Under the pieces are notes generated by a model. The model was given only the letters and a program-made list of their open reading frames with translations. It had not been told where the DNA came from and did not search any database. From positions 1 through 64,000 of the forward strand of contig CAWAOP010000019.1 in the NCBI GenBank assembly GCA_963783505.1: a stretch of DNA of 64,000 nucleotides, given 5' to 3'. Origin of the DNA: BOG-224 sp963783505. Its GTDB lineage: Bacteria; Acidobacteriota; Terriglobia; Bryobacterales; Bryobacteraceae. Shown here piece by piece: positions 1 to 9,695 of the stretch (positions within the stretch are counted from its first letter, which is position 1; the number at the start of each line of letters is the position of its first letter). Position numbers and translations under genes: made by a program.

Positions 1-290
1 GGCGGGTCCGGTTCTGCTACCGGCGGCTGGTAGTCACGCGCGTCCAAACAGCGGACAGCGTCTGCGAGCACGCGTTCGCCGAAGTGCGCCAACGCCCACT
101 CATGGATGCCATTGAACTTCGAGCGCAACTCGTCGTATGCCTCGCCGCCGATTTGGCCGGCCTGGTGGGCGCTCCTGGCGAGATTCATTCGCGAGCGGAG
201 CCAGGCGTAATACTCGGGATCGAGCCGGCGATACGCCGTGTCGTTGATCTGGACATCGCGTGCGAAAACCTTGGGCTGATCGTGGTCCAC
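1..290 (-). CDS. Hypothetical protein of the mobile element, 3' end cut by window edge
   Basis: An open minus-strand frame runs off the left window edge. Its translation has ordinary protein composition, for example the stretch LDPEYYAWLRSRMNLA followed by ALAHFGERVLADAVRCLDA, and is predicted mostly helical. I do not recognise the family. I placed the start at a GTG at 290 because the frame upstream of it runs into the iteron-like repeats, but there is no clear ribosome binding site and the frame stays open to about 365, so the start is uncertain. It lies downstream of the primase-helicase gene on the same strand, separated by the repeat array and the inserted IS. It could be the first gene of the next block of the element. 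Confidence 0.45.
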   Translation of the reverse strand, partial: MDHDQPKVFARDVQINDTAYRRLDPEYYAWLRSRMNLARSAHQAGQIGGEAYDELRSKFNGIHEWALAHFGERVLADAVRCLDARDYQPPVAEPDP

Positions 291-331
291 GACCCAAGTG
301 CAGTGGAAACGAACAGCGCGACGGCAGACCG

Positions 332-442
332 GTGTTCCGGTGTACCAGTGCCCAATTTGGCGTCGGACGAGACGTGAACACCGGAACTTGCTGATGCTGA
401 GTGGTTTAGCACCGTGTGTTCCAGTGTTCCGGTTGTTCCACC
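332..442. repeat. Left half of iteron-like repeat array
   Basis: GTGTTCCRGT-type decamers occur at 332-341, 340-349 (one mismatch), 416-425 and 424-433, with a further partial copy from about 434. An opposite-orientation copy lies at about 376-387. Neighbouring copies overlap with an 8-bp period. The motif is the reverse complement of the ACTGGAACAC copies on the other side of the IS (1957-2030), so this was one array before the IS inserted. The bases between this block and the IS (about 450-519) are AT-rich. Inference: a replication origin or regulator-binding array. Confidence 0.6.
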
Positions 443-519
443 GGGCTGCTACTCTTCCTATAAAAAATAAACGTGTGTGTATCCATCACGGTCATACACT
501 CTCTTTTTCTATGCTTTAT

Positions 520-1936
520 CACTGCTGTCCAAAACAGGACAGGGTTGTGATGTCGGCTGTTGAGGCCGAAGGGTTTGGGGGCTAAGAATAGAGCCGTCAG
601 ATCGAGGTCGACCGTTTCTCCTGTAATTGCCTGTCCAAGTCACGCCAGCGCCAGGGTAAGTCGTTGGGCCTCGGGTATTATGGGCGGTGTCTCAACGGGT
701 CGTTCAGCCAGTTCCGTAAGTCACGATAAGTGAACAGGTTGAGCCGCAACATCGACGCCAGATTGGACAGGGACCATTTGGCCTTCGACAGATGGTGTAG
801 CCATTTCAGTAGCAGGATCGCGATCAAGGCTGTCCAAATCTGGATGCGCAGAGCGTTTTCGGTGGTGCCCACGAAGCTCTTTACCTTGAGATTCTGCTTG
901 AGCGCCTTGAAAAACAGCTCGATCTCCCAGCGGTCCTTGTAGATGGCGGCAATGGTCGTGGCGCCGAACGCCAGCAGGTTGGTCAGCAGCACGATCTCCC
1001 GTTCGTTCACCGCATCCCAGATCACCACGCGCCGCAGGAAGCAGGGGCAATCCTTTTGAGCCTGGACGCCAGTAAGCCGGATCAGTTGGTCGGAGAGAAT
1101 GTTGCGGTCCTTCGGAACCGGAAACTCCTCCACCACTTCGTACGCCGCATTCTCCTTCAGGCGGGTGACAAAGTAGATTTCCTCGGTGGTCCACTTGAAG
1201 AACAGCCCGTAGTCGTTGTACCCGCGATCCATCGCCACGATGGAGCCGGGGTTAAGAGTGAAGGCGTCGGCCATCTTTACATCGCTGCGTTTGGCTTCGG
1301 TGATCAGCACGTAGCGCGGCAGGTAATCGTCGTGGTCCAGCAGAACGTGAGCTTTGACGCCGCCTTTGGCCCTACGAAACTTGGCCCACGGAAACAACTC
1401 CAGGCAGAGCGAAATGGTGGTCGAGTCGAGGGAGAGCAATTTGTTCTTGAAACGGAACTTCTTCTTGCGCACCCCCAATCCTTCTTCGTCTCGGAACCTG
1501 GCGAGCGCGGTGTAAAACAGATCCTCGTACAACTTGGCGGACCGGTGTTCGTTGGCATAGGAGAGGGTGGATTTGTTGGGGGCTTTGGTGATGCCGAGAT
1601 GAACCAGTTTGCCTACACAACAGCCAAGGCCGTTGCAAATCTCGCGCAGCGAATCGGCGTGGGCGAGTTGGCAGAACAGCATGGAGACGAACTGCGTCCA
1701 GCAGGTAAAGCCCTTGGCGTCACGCTCAGCGGCGTGCTTCTTGACGAGTGAGGCGAATTCGGTTCGGGGAAAGTGTTGGAGCAGTTGATTGAACAGGCTT
1801 GCGACTTGTACGATTGGATTGCCCTCCTGTGGGCAGCGTTTGGCGAGGCTCCCAGCCAGGAATTGCTCGCCAACGTCAATTATAGGAGGGCACTCATTCT
1901 ATTTCAGACTGCAAGAACCTGTTTTGGACAAGAGTG
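520..1936 (-). mobile_element. Complete IS4-family insertion sequence (1417 bp)
   Basis: The ends are well defined. The left end 520-538 reads cactgctgtccaaaacagg, and the reverse complement of the right end 1918-1936 reads cactcttgtccaaaacagg, giving 17 matches in 19. The element is bracketed by a perfect 9-bp target duplication, atgctttat, at 511-519 and 1937-1945. IS4-family elements typically make duplications of about 9-12 bp, so ends, duplication and transposase agree. The single transposase gene is on the minus strand. The IS has split the iteron-like array. Perfect target copies suggest a fairly recent insertion. Confidence 0.93.
678..1814 (-). CDS. IS4-family transposase (DDE), with N-terminal DUF4372-like domain
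   Basis: A cut-and-paste DDE transposase of about 378 residues. Catalytic motifs are visible: first Asp in LLSLDSTTISL, second Asp in IVAMDRGYNDY, and the IS4 Y-(2)-R-(3)-E-(6)-K signature in YKDRWEIELFFKALKQNLK. Family-like sequence (SLFNQLLQHFPRTEF) extends well upstream of the first ATG (1682), so that ATG is too late. A good Shine-Dalgarno AGGAGG (1823-1828) sits 8 bases before codon ATC at 1812-1814, where an ATG would be expected. I place the start there. Either the start codon has mutated, ATC is used weakly, or the base is a sequence error. The rest of the frame is intact. Confidence 0.88.
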   Translation of the reverse strand: MVQVASLFNQLLQHFPRTEFASLVKKHAAERDAKGFTCWTQFVSMLFCQLAHADSLREICNGLGCCVGKLVHLGITKAPNKSTLSYANEHRSAKLYEDLFYTALARFRDEEGLGVRKKKFRFKNKLLSLDSTTISLCLELFPWAKFRRAKGGVKAHVLLDHDDYLPRYVLITEAKRSDVKMADAFTLNPGSIVAMDRGYNDYGLFFKWTTEEIYFVTRLKENAAYEVVEEFPVPKDRNILSDQLIRLTGVQAQKDCPCFLRRVVIWDAVNEREIVLLTNLLAFGATTIAAIYKDRWEIELFFKALKQNLKVKSFVGTTENALRIQIWTALIAILLLKWLHHLSKAKWSLSNLASMLRLNLFTYRDLRNWLNDPLRHRP

Positions 1937-1956
1937 ATGCTTTATATAAGGACCAG

Positions 1957-2030
1957 ACTGGAACACTGGAACACCGCTAGAAAACAAAAGACATAGACTG
2001 GAACACCAACTGGAACACCGACTGGAACAC
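1957..2030. repeat. Right half of iteron-like repeat array (five ACTGGAACAC copies)
   Basis: The exact decamer ACTGGAACAC occurs at 1957, 1965, 1997, 2009 and 2021. The last three are spaced 12 bp apart and the first two 8 bp. Copies on the other side of the IS are in inverted orientation. The array lies immediately downstream of the primase-helicase gene stop (2055, minus strand). Regular short spacing is typical of iterons bound by an initiator or of an operator cluster. The function is inferred. Confidence 0.65.
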
Positions 2031-2054
2031 GGCCCTGAGTAGTGGTACACGCGT

Positions 2055-4818
2055 TCAGAATGCCTCCAGCGGGCGCCGGTAGCGCCATTCTCTGGCGTGC
2101 CGTGGCCCTGAGTTGAACCGTTCCCACCCGTGCGCGCGAAGGCAACGCGCCACGCGGTTGCGGTCCCACTGCGTCCACATGTCTTTCTTCTTTTCGAGGC
2201 AAACGCTCAGCACATCCGCGATGGAAACCGACTCCCGGCTTTCCGCCCACGCCAGGATCAGTTCATCCCACGGATCGCCCTCGTAGCGATCCGCCTGCTC
2301 CTCGGCCGCCTCGCGGTTGAGTGGCACTGAATCCAGCCACCACGGCTTCCCATCGAAGTACAACGCATGCTGCTTCGGCCCAGAGCTGGTCGCGCACGTC
2401 CGCAAGCGCGTCCACGTCGATCACCGGCGCTTTACACTCCACCGGCCAGAAGCGGCGCCCGCCCGTCTCATCGCGCAGGTACGTCCCGTGATTCACGCTG
2501 CCGGCGAAAACGCACTGGCGCGGCGAATCGATGGGCCGTTTGCCATATGGCGGCCGGAAGCGGTCAGACATCCTGCTCATGAACGCCTTGATCTTGCCGA
2601 CGTCGGAACGGGACAGCGAGTCGAGCTCCGCGATTTCAATAACCCACACGCCGCGCGTCTGCAGCGCGGCGTCCTTCGATCCAAGGTCGGCGATTTCGTC
2701 CGTGAACCACGGCTGCGCCAGCACCCGCAGCGCGGTCGATTTCCGGATGCCCTGTTCGCCCTCGAGGATCAGGCAGCAATCGGCCTTGCACCCGGGTTCG
2801 AATACACGGGCGACAGCGGAAATCATCCACCGCGAACCGACTGCGGCCGCATACGGCGATGGATCGACGCCGAGGTAATCGGGCAGCCAGGATTGTAGCC
2901 GGTGCGTCCCATCCCATGTGAGGCCCTTCAGGTAGGCCCGTACCGGATGAAACGGGCGCTCCCGTGCCACGGCCTCGACCGCCTGGCCGGTCACATCGAC
3001 GGAAACGAAAATGCCCTGGTGGTGCAGCCACTCGGTGGTGAGGGTGTCATCGTTCGGAGTCCATTCCGCGGGGACCTCCGCTTCTGCCGTCGCCCACGGC
3101 GCAGGCTTCTGAAGGACGGTGAAGTGGGCAAATTCGTTGTAAGCCAGCACGCCGGCCCATTCAGGTGCGCTCCGTAGCGCCGTGATGACGTTGGCAAGCG
3201 CCGGCTTGACCGTACCGTTCAGATTGAGCAGAAGCCCGTCGCGCCATGCCGCAGACGCTCCGTCGGCCGCCGGCGCGGGCTGCGGGCCGCCCGTGCGCGC
3301 GCCCGCGGATTTGCGCCCCTTCCCATTTCGCCGGCTGTCGATCCGGACCACTTTCATCTGCTGCCGAAGGGCCGAGATCGGGATACGATCTTTGCCGCAC
3401 TTCTCCTGAATCAGCCGCAGGTGGCGGGGCTGTTCGATGGGATCAAGCTGGTGAACCTCGGCGAGGATCGGCCCCAGGGTTTTCGCCAAGTCCGCATCGG
3501 GAGTCTCCGGCGAGAGCTTCGAGATCGCCAGCTCGAGCGGCGTCTGCGCGGCCGCGAGGATCTGTTCGAAGTCGGCCGCCGTCTTTCCGGAGGCGAAGAA
3601 CTCGTTGACGTCGATCTTGGCGTCGGCCGCGAGCGCTTCAGCCTCCGCGCTTCCGGCCGGCAACCCGGCCAGCTTCTCGCGCGCCGCGCGCTGCTTCTCG
3701 CCCAAGAGGCAAAACGGCCACGCGCGTCGCGATCCCGTGCCCGGCGAGGATGCGCGCGGTTTTCAGCGCGCCCTGCATGCCGGCCTCGGACACCTCGTTG
3801 TCCTGGCAGATGAAGACCGTCTTCACCCCGGCGAGCTTCGGCAGCAGGCGTTCCCAATCGGCCTCGCGGATCTGCACGGTCACCGGCGACACCACCGGGA
3901 ATCCGTGCTCCATCAGGGAAATGCAGTCGGTGACGCCCTCGGTGATGATGACCCGCTCGGGGCGCGTGAGCGAACACGTCTTCGTTGTAGAGAACGTCGT
4001 TCCGGATGCACGGCGCGACGTGGCTGTTGTTGCGGTCGTTGCGGACCGCCAGTTTCTTGTACTTCGACTTCTCCCACTCGTGATCGGGCGTCCAGGGCGT
4101 CCGGCGGCCGATCATGAAGACCACGTGGCCGCGGCTCCAGTACGGAAACACGATCCGGCCATCGAAGAACGGAACGAGCCCATCCTGCGCGGTCGGCCGG
4201 AATGCGGAAGTGGCCGCCAGTTCCCGCAGCGTGAAGGCGCCGGGGCCGTCCATCAGCGCGCGCGACGACACTCGGCTCGGCGTTATCGGCAAAGCCGATC
4301 TTCAGCCGGGCGATCGTCTCCTCGCCGATGCCGTACTTCGATTTGAACCAGGCGAGAACTTCAGCGTTCCCGGCCAGCCGCTGGTGATAGAGATCCGCCA
4401 GCGCGGTGAGGGCATCCCGCACCCGCAGCGTGAGGCGGTGCTGCTCTTCCGCCTCTGCGATCTCCTCCGCGGTACGGCCAAGCTGCGACAACGGCGGCGC
4501 CCCAGCTCGCGCGGCCAGGAAGTCCCGCGCCTGGCGGTGCGACTCCGGCATCGTGCCCGACTGGCCCCGCGTGACCACGCCGTCATGCACGAACTCGACA
4601 AGCTGCAGTACATCGCCGCCGACACCGCACCCGAAGCAGTACCAGCCCTGCTTGTCGAGCATGATGTGCAGCGACCGATGCGACTGGCTGCGGTGGTTGG
4701 GGCAATCGCAGAAGAGCGTCTGCCGCGACTCCTGCGTGATGCGGCCGCCGAGGAGTTCGCGGGCGATCTCGCCGATATCGACATCGGTGATCTGCCGGTA
4801 GTAGGCCTGGACGTCCAC
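2055..4818 (-). CDS. Fused CHC2 zinc-finger/Toprim primase and VapE-type helicase (several frameshifts)
   Basis: A replicative primase-helicase of about 920 residues. The N-terminus (GTG at 4818) carries a CHC2-type zinc finger, FCDCPNH with YCFGCGVGGD, then a primase core and a Toprim-like segment (ERVIITEGVTD, then VFICQDNE). After a linker comes a virulence-associated E (VapE) superfamily-3-like ATPase with a Walker A-like LEGEQGIRKST, in which Arg replaces the usual Gly before Lys, and an acidic VWVIEIAELDSL segment. Apparent +1 shifts near 4275, 3965, 3708 and 2383 each restore a continuous family-like sequence when one base is removed, so I treat it as one gene rather than several fragments. 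It ends the replication operon and sits beside the iteron-like array. Separate primase and VapE genes are the alternative, but no stop or start is needed at the junction. Confidence 0.8.
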
Positions 4819-4827
4819 AGGCGTGGT

Positions 4828-7005
4828 TCACGCGACGCCTCCTGATGGAGCAGGAATGAAAGGAACGTGTTGCGCCGGTCCACCTGGCGTTTGCGGCGCA
4901 GTTGTCGATGCCCCACCGGTCGCCCAGGATGACCACGCACTCCTTGGCGCGGGTCACTGCCGTGTAAAGCAGATTGCGGTGGTGCATGAAGGAATGCGAC
5001 TTGTGGGCGATGACCACGGCGCAGGGGAACTCCGAGCCCTGCACTTTGTGGATCGACGTGGCGTATGCCAGCTGCACGTTGCCCAGCGCATCGGAACCGG
5101 CTTCGATCTCCACCGCGCGGCCATCGAAGTCGATCACGAGACTGCCGTCGGTGCCAGCATTGACCACGATGCCCATCGCGCCGTTCATCACGCCCAACTC
5201 GTAGTCGTTCTTCGTCTGGATCACCTTGTCGCCCGGATAGAGGCCGGGCGCGGTGGCCAGCCTCGACGTCAGGCACCTCGACGCCGAACAGCTTCTGCTG
5301 CAACAGGCGCTGCAACTCGATATTCAACTCCACCGTGCCGAGCGGGCCTTTGTGCGTCGGCGTGAGCACCTGGACATCGCGGATCAGATCGTAGCCGAGC
5401 CGCTCCCGGAGCACCTCTTCGAAGAGGAGCAGCAGCATGCGCCGCACATCGTCGCGGTCGGTGAACTTGTCGATCACGTACCACGGCCGCCGCGCGCCCG
5501 TCTGCACATCCGCTGTGGGCCGCACTTCGCCGGCAAGGATGGCGGTGGAGTTCTCTTTCAGCACGCCGGCCTGGCGGATGATCCGGGTGAGAACGGTGGT
5601 GGGGATCGCCAGCGACCGCACCAGGTCGCGCAGGAGGTTGCCCGGGCCCACCGGCGGCAACTGGTTGTGATCGCCGACCAGGACCACTGCGGTTCGCGCC
5701 CGATCCACGGCCTGGAACAGCCGCCAGGCGAGCGCGATATCCACCATCGAGACTTCGTCCACGACCAGGATGTCGGCTTCAATCGGGTTCAGTGCATCCC
5801 GCGAATACGTGTGGCCGTTGAAGCCGAGCAGCCGATGGATCGTGCTGGCCTCGTGGCCGACCACTTCCTCGAGGCGTTTGGCGGCCTTGCCAGTGGGCGC
5901 GGCCAGCACGACCTTCAATTCCAACCGTTCAGCGATGCTGGCGATGGTCGATACAGCGTATGTCTTGCCGCTGCCGGCGCCGCCGGTCATGAGCGAGATG
6001 GAGAAGTTGAGCGCGTTCCGGACGGCATCCCTCTGCTCGGGATTCAACTCGCCACCCTCGGCGTTGAGCAACTGATCCACCTCAGCGACCGCATGTGGGC
6101 TGCGCTGGGCGGCGGTCTTCAGGACTTCGGCGAGTTCCGTCTCCATCCGGTGGATCTCCGGATCGGCCACCACCAGCCGTTCGAATGGCTGGCGAGACGA
6201 GCCGCCCCTCGGCAATCAGCGCTTCGAGATGGCCTTCGATCACCTCGCGGCTGTCGAGCGTGTCCATCACCAGCAGCGTGTTGGCGCGGTCAAGCAGATC
6301 TTCGTATTCCACCCAGCAGTCGCCGTCATCGAGCGCGGCCAGCACGCTGTAGTGAAGCCCGGCGCGAATCCGCGATGGCAGATCCTTCGGCGTGCCCATC
6401 TTGCGCGCGATCTTGTCGACCCGCTTGAAGCCGAAGCCGGAGATCTCCCGCATGAGCACGTAAGGATCGGACTCCAGGATCGGCACCACCTGGCTGCCGA
6501 ACTTGCCCACCAGCGTCGTGACCTGGTGATGCGTCAACCCGAACGCCGACAGGTACGCCATCGCCGTGTTGAAGTCGCTGTTGGCGATCCAGATGCGCTG
6601 CAACTCAAGCGCGGTTTCCACGGGCACCTTCGCGGCCGCCGCCACCGCCTCCGGGCTGGCCCGGATCGCAGCGTCGAAGCCGCGCCCGAACTCATCGGCG
6701 ATCTGGCGCGCCTTCACCGGGCCGATGCCCTTCACGTCCGGATGATTGGCGAGGAAGTTCGCCAGGCCGTCCGGGTCCATTTCCAGGTCGTGCCCCATGA
6801 ACTCGGCCTCGAACTGGCGTCCGTACTTGGGATGATCCACCCAATGGCCTTCCAGCCGAACCGCATCGTTCTCCCGAACGAACACCTTGCCGGCGAACTT
6901 CACGACGGCGCCCGCTGCCGTCCGAAGGCGGCCGGCGGAAAACGCCGGTCCCGAATAGAAGACCGTCTCCACAACGCCGCGGATGCTGGTGCGCTCTGCT
7001 GTCAT
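4828..7005 (-). CDS. RecD2-like ATP-dependent DNA helicase (frameshifted)
   Basis: A superfamily 1B 5'-3' helicase of RecD2 type. The N-terminus has an OB-like part and helix-hairpin-helix segments (DVKGIGPVKARQIADEFG; ISGFGFKRVDKIARKMG). The motor has Walker A LMTGGAGSGKTYAVS, Walker B DILVVDEVSMVD, motif III VVLVGDHNQLPPVGPGN, and late motifs YATSIHKVQGSEF and LLYTAVTRAKECVV. The ATG at 7005 overlaps the ERCC4 gene stop as ATGA and has GAGG 8 bases upstream. Shifts near 6205 and 5250 are single-base insertions. Near 4890 the frame needs two further changes to reach KRQVDRRNTFL and a TGA at 4828. It probably unwinds DNA during replication or recombination of the element, with the neighbouring nucleases. 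Confidence 0.83.
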
Positions 7006-7453
7006 GTCCCCCACCTCGCATGCGCGGCGATCAAGTAAGCCTGAACGAAATGGCAGGCAGCCTGGCGATTGCCGCAGAAGAATACCGGGATGCGAAAGTC
7101 GAGGATGATCGACAGCGCGTTCCCGAGCACCGCGTTCGGATGCGCCTCACCCCGGTAGCGCTGCAGCAGGACATCTGACATGCCCGCCTCAACCACCACG
7201 CACGCCGCCCGATATCCGGCCGAGCTTCCGCAATTCGTCGCGAAACCGCTTTCGGGCGTGGATCACCGTGGACACGAAATCGTCCAGGGTCTTCCGCTCC
7301 ACCGCGACGCATGCCATCCAGTCCCGCCACGGAGTAATCCCCGGCTGGCAGCGCCCGCCGCACTGCGGCCACCAGCCGGGGATCGAACGAGTAAGGCTCC
7401 TGCTCGCGCGTGTCGATGATGATCGTCGCCGGTCCCTGGCTAGAACGGGACAA
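7002..7453 (-). CDS. ERCC4-domain nuclease (two frameshifts)
   Basis: A small XPF/Mus81-type nuclease domain protein of about 150 residues. The catalytic core is visible as TIIIDTREQEPYSF followed by the ERK motif in VAVERKTLDDFVSTV. The C-terminal part (ACVVVEAGMSDVLLQRYRGE) completes the fold. Two apparent one-base insertions, near 7310 (in ggcatgcgtc) and 7220 (in ccggatatcg), break the frame. Removing one base at each gives an uninterrupted protein. The start is probably TTG at 7453, overlapping the end of the DUF669 gene. Its stop overlaps the helicase start (ATGA). Such nucleases recur in phage and plasmid recombination operons and cut branched DNA in the wider family. The exact substrate here is unknown. 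Confidence 0.8.
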
Positions 7454-7898
7454 GCGCGTCCCCCGCCTCCTGGCGGAACTTGCCGGGGGCCCGGTCGTTC
7501 TCGATGCGGCGGTTGAAGAAGATGTTCTCGTTGTCGCCCTTGGTCTTCTTGGTGACTTCGAGCTTCACGTCGAGCAGCTTCTTCAGGTGCTTGGGCAACT
7601 CGGACAGCTTGTCGAGATCGAGCCCGCACGTGTGGAGGTCGGTTTTCACGTATTTCAGCGTGTTGTGGGTGATCACGCTGTTGCGCCACATCAGCCGGTC
7701 GATGAACTTCGGCGCGATGACGCGGAGCGTCCACTTCAGCATCGGGTTGCCGCTGCTCTGCGCCTCCGTCAACTCGACCTTCTCCACGGTCACCTGATAC
7801 TTGCCGTCCGGAACGCTCTCGAATTCACCGCGCTCTTCCGGTTGTTCGGAGCTGAAGTCCTTGTCAAACTGCGTCAGATCAATCGCGTGTTTACTCAT
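7440..7898 (-). CDS. DUF669 family protein (phage recombination/ssDNA-binding type)
   Basis: A 152-residue protein matching DUF669 in its arrangement: a short N-terminal helix with IDLTQFDKDF, then a beta-rich domain with PDGKYQVTVEKVELTE and LKWTLRVIAPKF. DUF669 genes lie next to the AAA ATPase and RecB-like nuclease in many phage and integrative-element replication modules and are thought to act with single-stranded DNA. That role is by association, not shown here. The ATG at 7898 overlaps the stop of the AAA gene (ATGA), indicating translational coupling. The frame is intact. Confidence 0.8.
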   Translation of the reverse strand: MSKHAIDLTQFDKDFSSEQPEERGEFESVPDGKYQVTVEKVELTEAQSSGNPMLKWTLRVIAPKFIDRLMWRNSVITHNTLKYVKTDLHTCGLDLDKLSELPKHLKKLLDVKLEVTKKTKGDNENIFFNRRIENDRAPGKFRQEAGDALVPF

Positions 7899-8664
7899 GT
7901 TTCGTCTCCTGTTGGGAACTCACTTTCGCCGGCGGCGTCTTGGCGGCCTGAGCGGGCTTCAGCGGCGCGACGGCGGTGTTGAATGCATCGAGGAACATCC
8001 GGAAGTCGAGATCGATGGTCTCCGGAAGCCGCCCGGTCCGGTCGCCGGCCTCGTAGTAGAGGCTGGGCTTGGTGCGAATGACGCGGCGGATACTCTTCGC
8101 GCCGTCGTCTCCAGTGGTCAAATCCAGGTCGCAGAACAGAACCTGGTCCACCATGCCGAGCACGATTTTCCGGGCCTTGTCGGGCAGGGTGGGTACGACG
8201 CGGGTGTACTTCCCGGTGCGCGTGTCGACCTCGATCTCCTTGGCGTGCGAAATCAGAAACAGGCCGTACGGCAAGAACGCCAGTTTCGTGAGCACCCGCT
8301 GAAATTCGTTATTGACGAGGGCGTAGCCTTTGCCGTAGCCGAGGTCGGACTCGTGCTCGATCTTGGCCTTCTTCACGATGTAATCCGTGCAGAACTTGTA
8401 GGCGTTGTCGATGGTGTCGATGATGACGGTCTTGAAGGGGTGCTTCCCCTCGGTGATTTCGGCGCAGGCGTTGAGCAAGTCGTCCCAGGACTGGAGCGCC
8501 ACCTGGTAGACGTCGAGGGCATTCAGACCGGGCTCGGTGGCCAGGAATAGCGCGCCCTCGGAGTTCGAGCAGAACGTGGATTTTCCGATCTTCGTTTGCC
8601 CGTAAACCAGCACGGTGAGGTCGGCCAGGTCGGGCTTTGGGTTCGTTTTGGCGGTTGGCAGCAT
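7891..8664 (-). CDS. AAA-type phage nucleotide-binding ATPase
   Basis: A 257-residue P-loop ATPase of the phage AAA_24/TIGR01618-like group. The Walker A is LVYGQTKIGKSTFC near residue 20 and the Walker B-like VIIDTIDN near residue 85. A later conserved FLISHAKEIEVD segment suits a RecA-like core. It sits between the RecB-like nuclease and DUF669, the usual order in phage recombination operons, where it is presumed to power loading or annealing of a recombinase. The C-terminal 25 residues are Ala/Lys/Pro-rich and probably disordered. The frame is intact. The gene begins 11 bases after the nuclease stop. Confidence 0.82.
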   Translation of the reverse strand: MLPTAKTNPKPDLADLTVLVYGQTKIGKSTFCSNSEGALFLATEPGLNALDVYQVALQSWDDLLNACAEITEGKHPFKTVIIDTIDNAYKFCTDYIVKKAKIEHESDLGYGKGYALVNNEFQRVLTKLAFLPYGLFLISHAKEIEVDTRTGKYTRVVPTLPDKARKIVLGMVDQVLFCDLDLTTGDDGAKSIRRVIRTKPSLYYEAGDRTGRLPETIDLDFRMFLDAFNTAVAPLKPAQAAKTPPAKVSSQQETKHE

Positions 8665-8675
8665 GATTCTCCTTT

Positions 8676-9695
8676 TCAGAAAGCTGGCTCGGGCGCGTCG
8701 GCGGGCAACACCCGCAATTCCTCGTTGGGCGCCACGCGCTGGTAGAAGTTCTCAATCAAGTTCGGATTGCCGTTGGAGCGGCAGAGGGCAAAGTAGGGGC
8801 AAGGCCGCTGGTAGTTGAAGCAGAATGCAGTGTTCTGGTAGAAAACGCCGCGCCGGCGCGCGTCCAGGAAGGCCTGCGTGAGTTCCCACAATTCGGCGCG
8901 CAGGATGTCGAAACGGTCGCGGGACAGGTACAGCATCTCGCGGTGGAGCATCACGGGCTCGGCGTACTTCTCGGCGAGGCGTTCCTGGAATTCCTCGTCG
9001 GTCTCCGGCATCCGGCGCTTCGCGGAACTCTTCCCGGTCTTCGACTTCGCCAGCAGCTCCGCGCGGCGGGCCTGGAATTCCTCTTCCGTCTCGCCCTTGC
9101 TCTGCTGGAGCTTCGCCTTCACCAGCACGTTGTAGAGGATGCCGGTAATGGGGATGCCCATCGTCTGCTCGATGTAGTGGGCGTAGATGGTGATCTGGAA
9201 GTCGGTCCAGAGCTTTTCGAGGTAATCCGAATCGATCTGCGCCGCCGTCTTATGTTCGAGGATGAAGTGCTCGCCGCGGATGCGGACGATGCCGTCCACC
9301 TTGCCGGCGAGCACAAAACTGCGCGACGCCGCGCCGGTGGCGGGGTTCACGATGGGGCCCTCGAAGTTCTTTTCCAGTGCGATGACTTCGAAGCCCTCGG
9401 TGGCGTACTGCACGGCGTAGGCCTTCATCATCGCGATGGCGAGGTGCCAATCCCGGCGCTGGTTGTCATCCTGGAGGTGGTTGGGGCAGAGCTTGTCGAT
9501 GAGGGCGAGCACTTCATCCAGGTCGCGCCGCTGGTGCCACGCCTGAAGGCACTCGTGGATGAGCGAGCCGAAGTGGAGGTTCCGGTCACGCTGGAGCGGC
9601 ACGAGCTGCTGCTGGTAGCGCCAGTCCACCGCCTTACGGCAGTTCCGGAACAGGCTCCACATCGAATACGTGGAAACGACGGGCGCGGCGGTCAT
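8676..9695 (-). CDS. RecB-family PD-(D/E)XK exonuclease with Fe-S cluster cysteines
   Basis: A 339-residue nuclease. The active site is visible as LAGKVDGIVRI (Asp) followed about 12 residues later by FILEHKT (Glu-x-Lys), the PD-(D/E)XK pattern. One early cysteine (FRNCRKAV) and a C-terminal group (CFNYQRPCPYFALC) match the AddB/Cas4-like arrangement that holds a 4Fe-4S cluster and staples the fold. A charged insertion near residues 190-230 (TEEEFQARRAELLAK) looks coiled-coil. Its ATG overlaps the sigma-like gene stop as ATGA. The likely role is end-resection of element DNA with the AAA ATPase and DUF669 protein. Confidence 0.85.
   Translation of the reverse strand: MTAAPVVSTYSMWSLFRNCRKAVDWRYQQQLVPLQRDRNLHFGSLIHECLQAWHQRRDLDEVLALIDKLCPNHLQDDNQRRDWHLAIAMMKAYAVQYATEGFEVIALEKNFEGPIVNPATGAASRSFVLAGKVDGIVRIRGEHFILEHKTAAQIDSDYLEKLWTDFQITIYAHYIEQTMGIPITGILYNVLVKAKLQQSKGETEEEFQARRAELLAKSKTGKSSAKRRMPETDEEFQERLAEKYAEPVMLHREMLYLSRDRFDILRAELWELTQAFLDARRRGVFYQNTAFCFNYQRPCPYFALCRSNGNPNLIENFYQRVAPNEELRVLPADAPEPAF

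Noticed and set aside
1056..1751. 231-codon plus-strand frame across the IS4 transposase
   Set aside because: It is the antisense of a well-supported transposase and has no family-like sequence.
2317..2898. Plus-strand frames opposite the primase-VapE gene
   Set aside because: The minus strand carries clear VapE motifs. The plus frames are antisense by-products of high GC content.
5253..6428. 391-codon plus-strand frame opposite the RecD2-like helicase
   Set aside because: Helicase motifs on the minus strand explain the region. This frame has no motif or ribosome binding site.
7180..7320. Idea that the frameshifts are 4-base insertions creating 6-base palindromes (gcatgc, gatatc)
   Set aside because: Several early sites fitted, but at the arabinofuranosidase break (42876) only removal of one base keeps the conserved Leu, and other sites fit single bases equally well.
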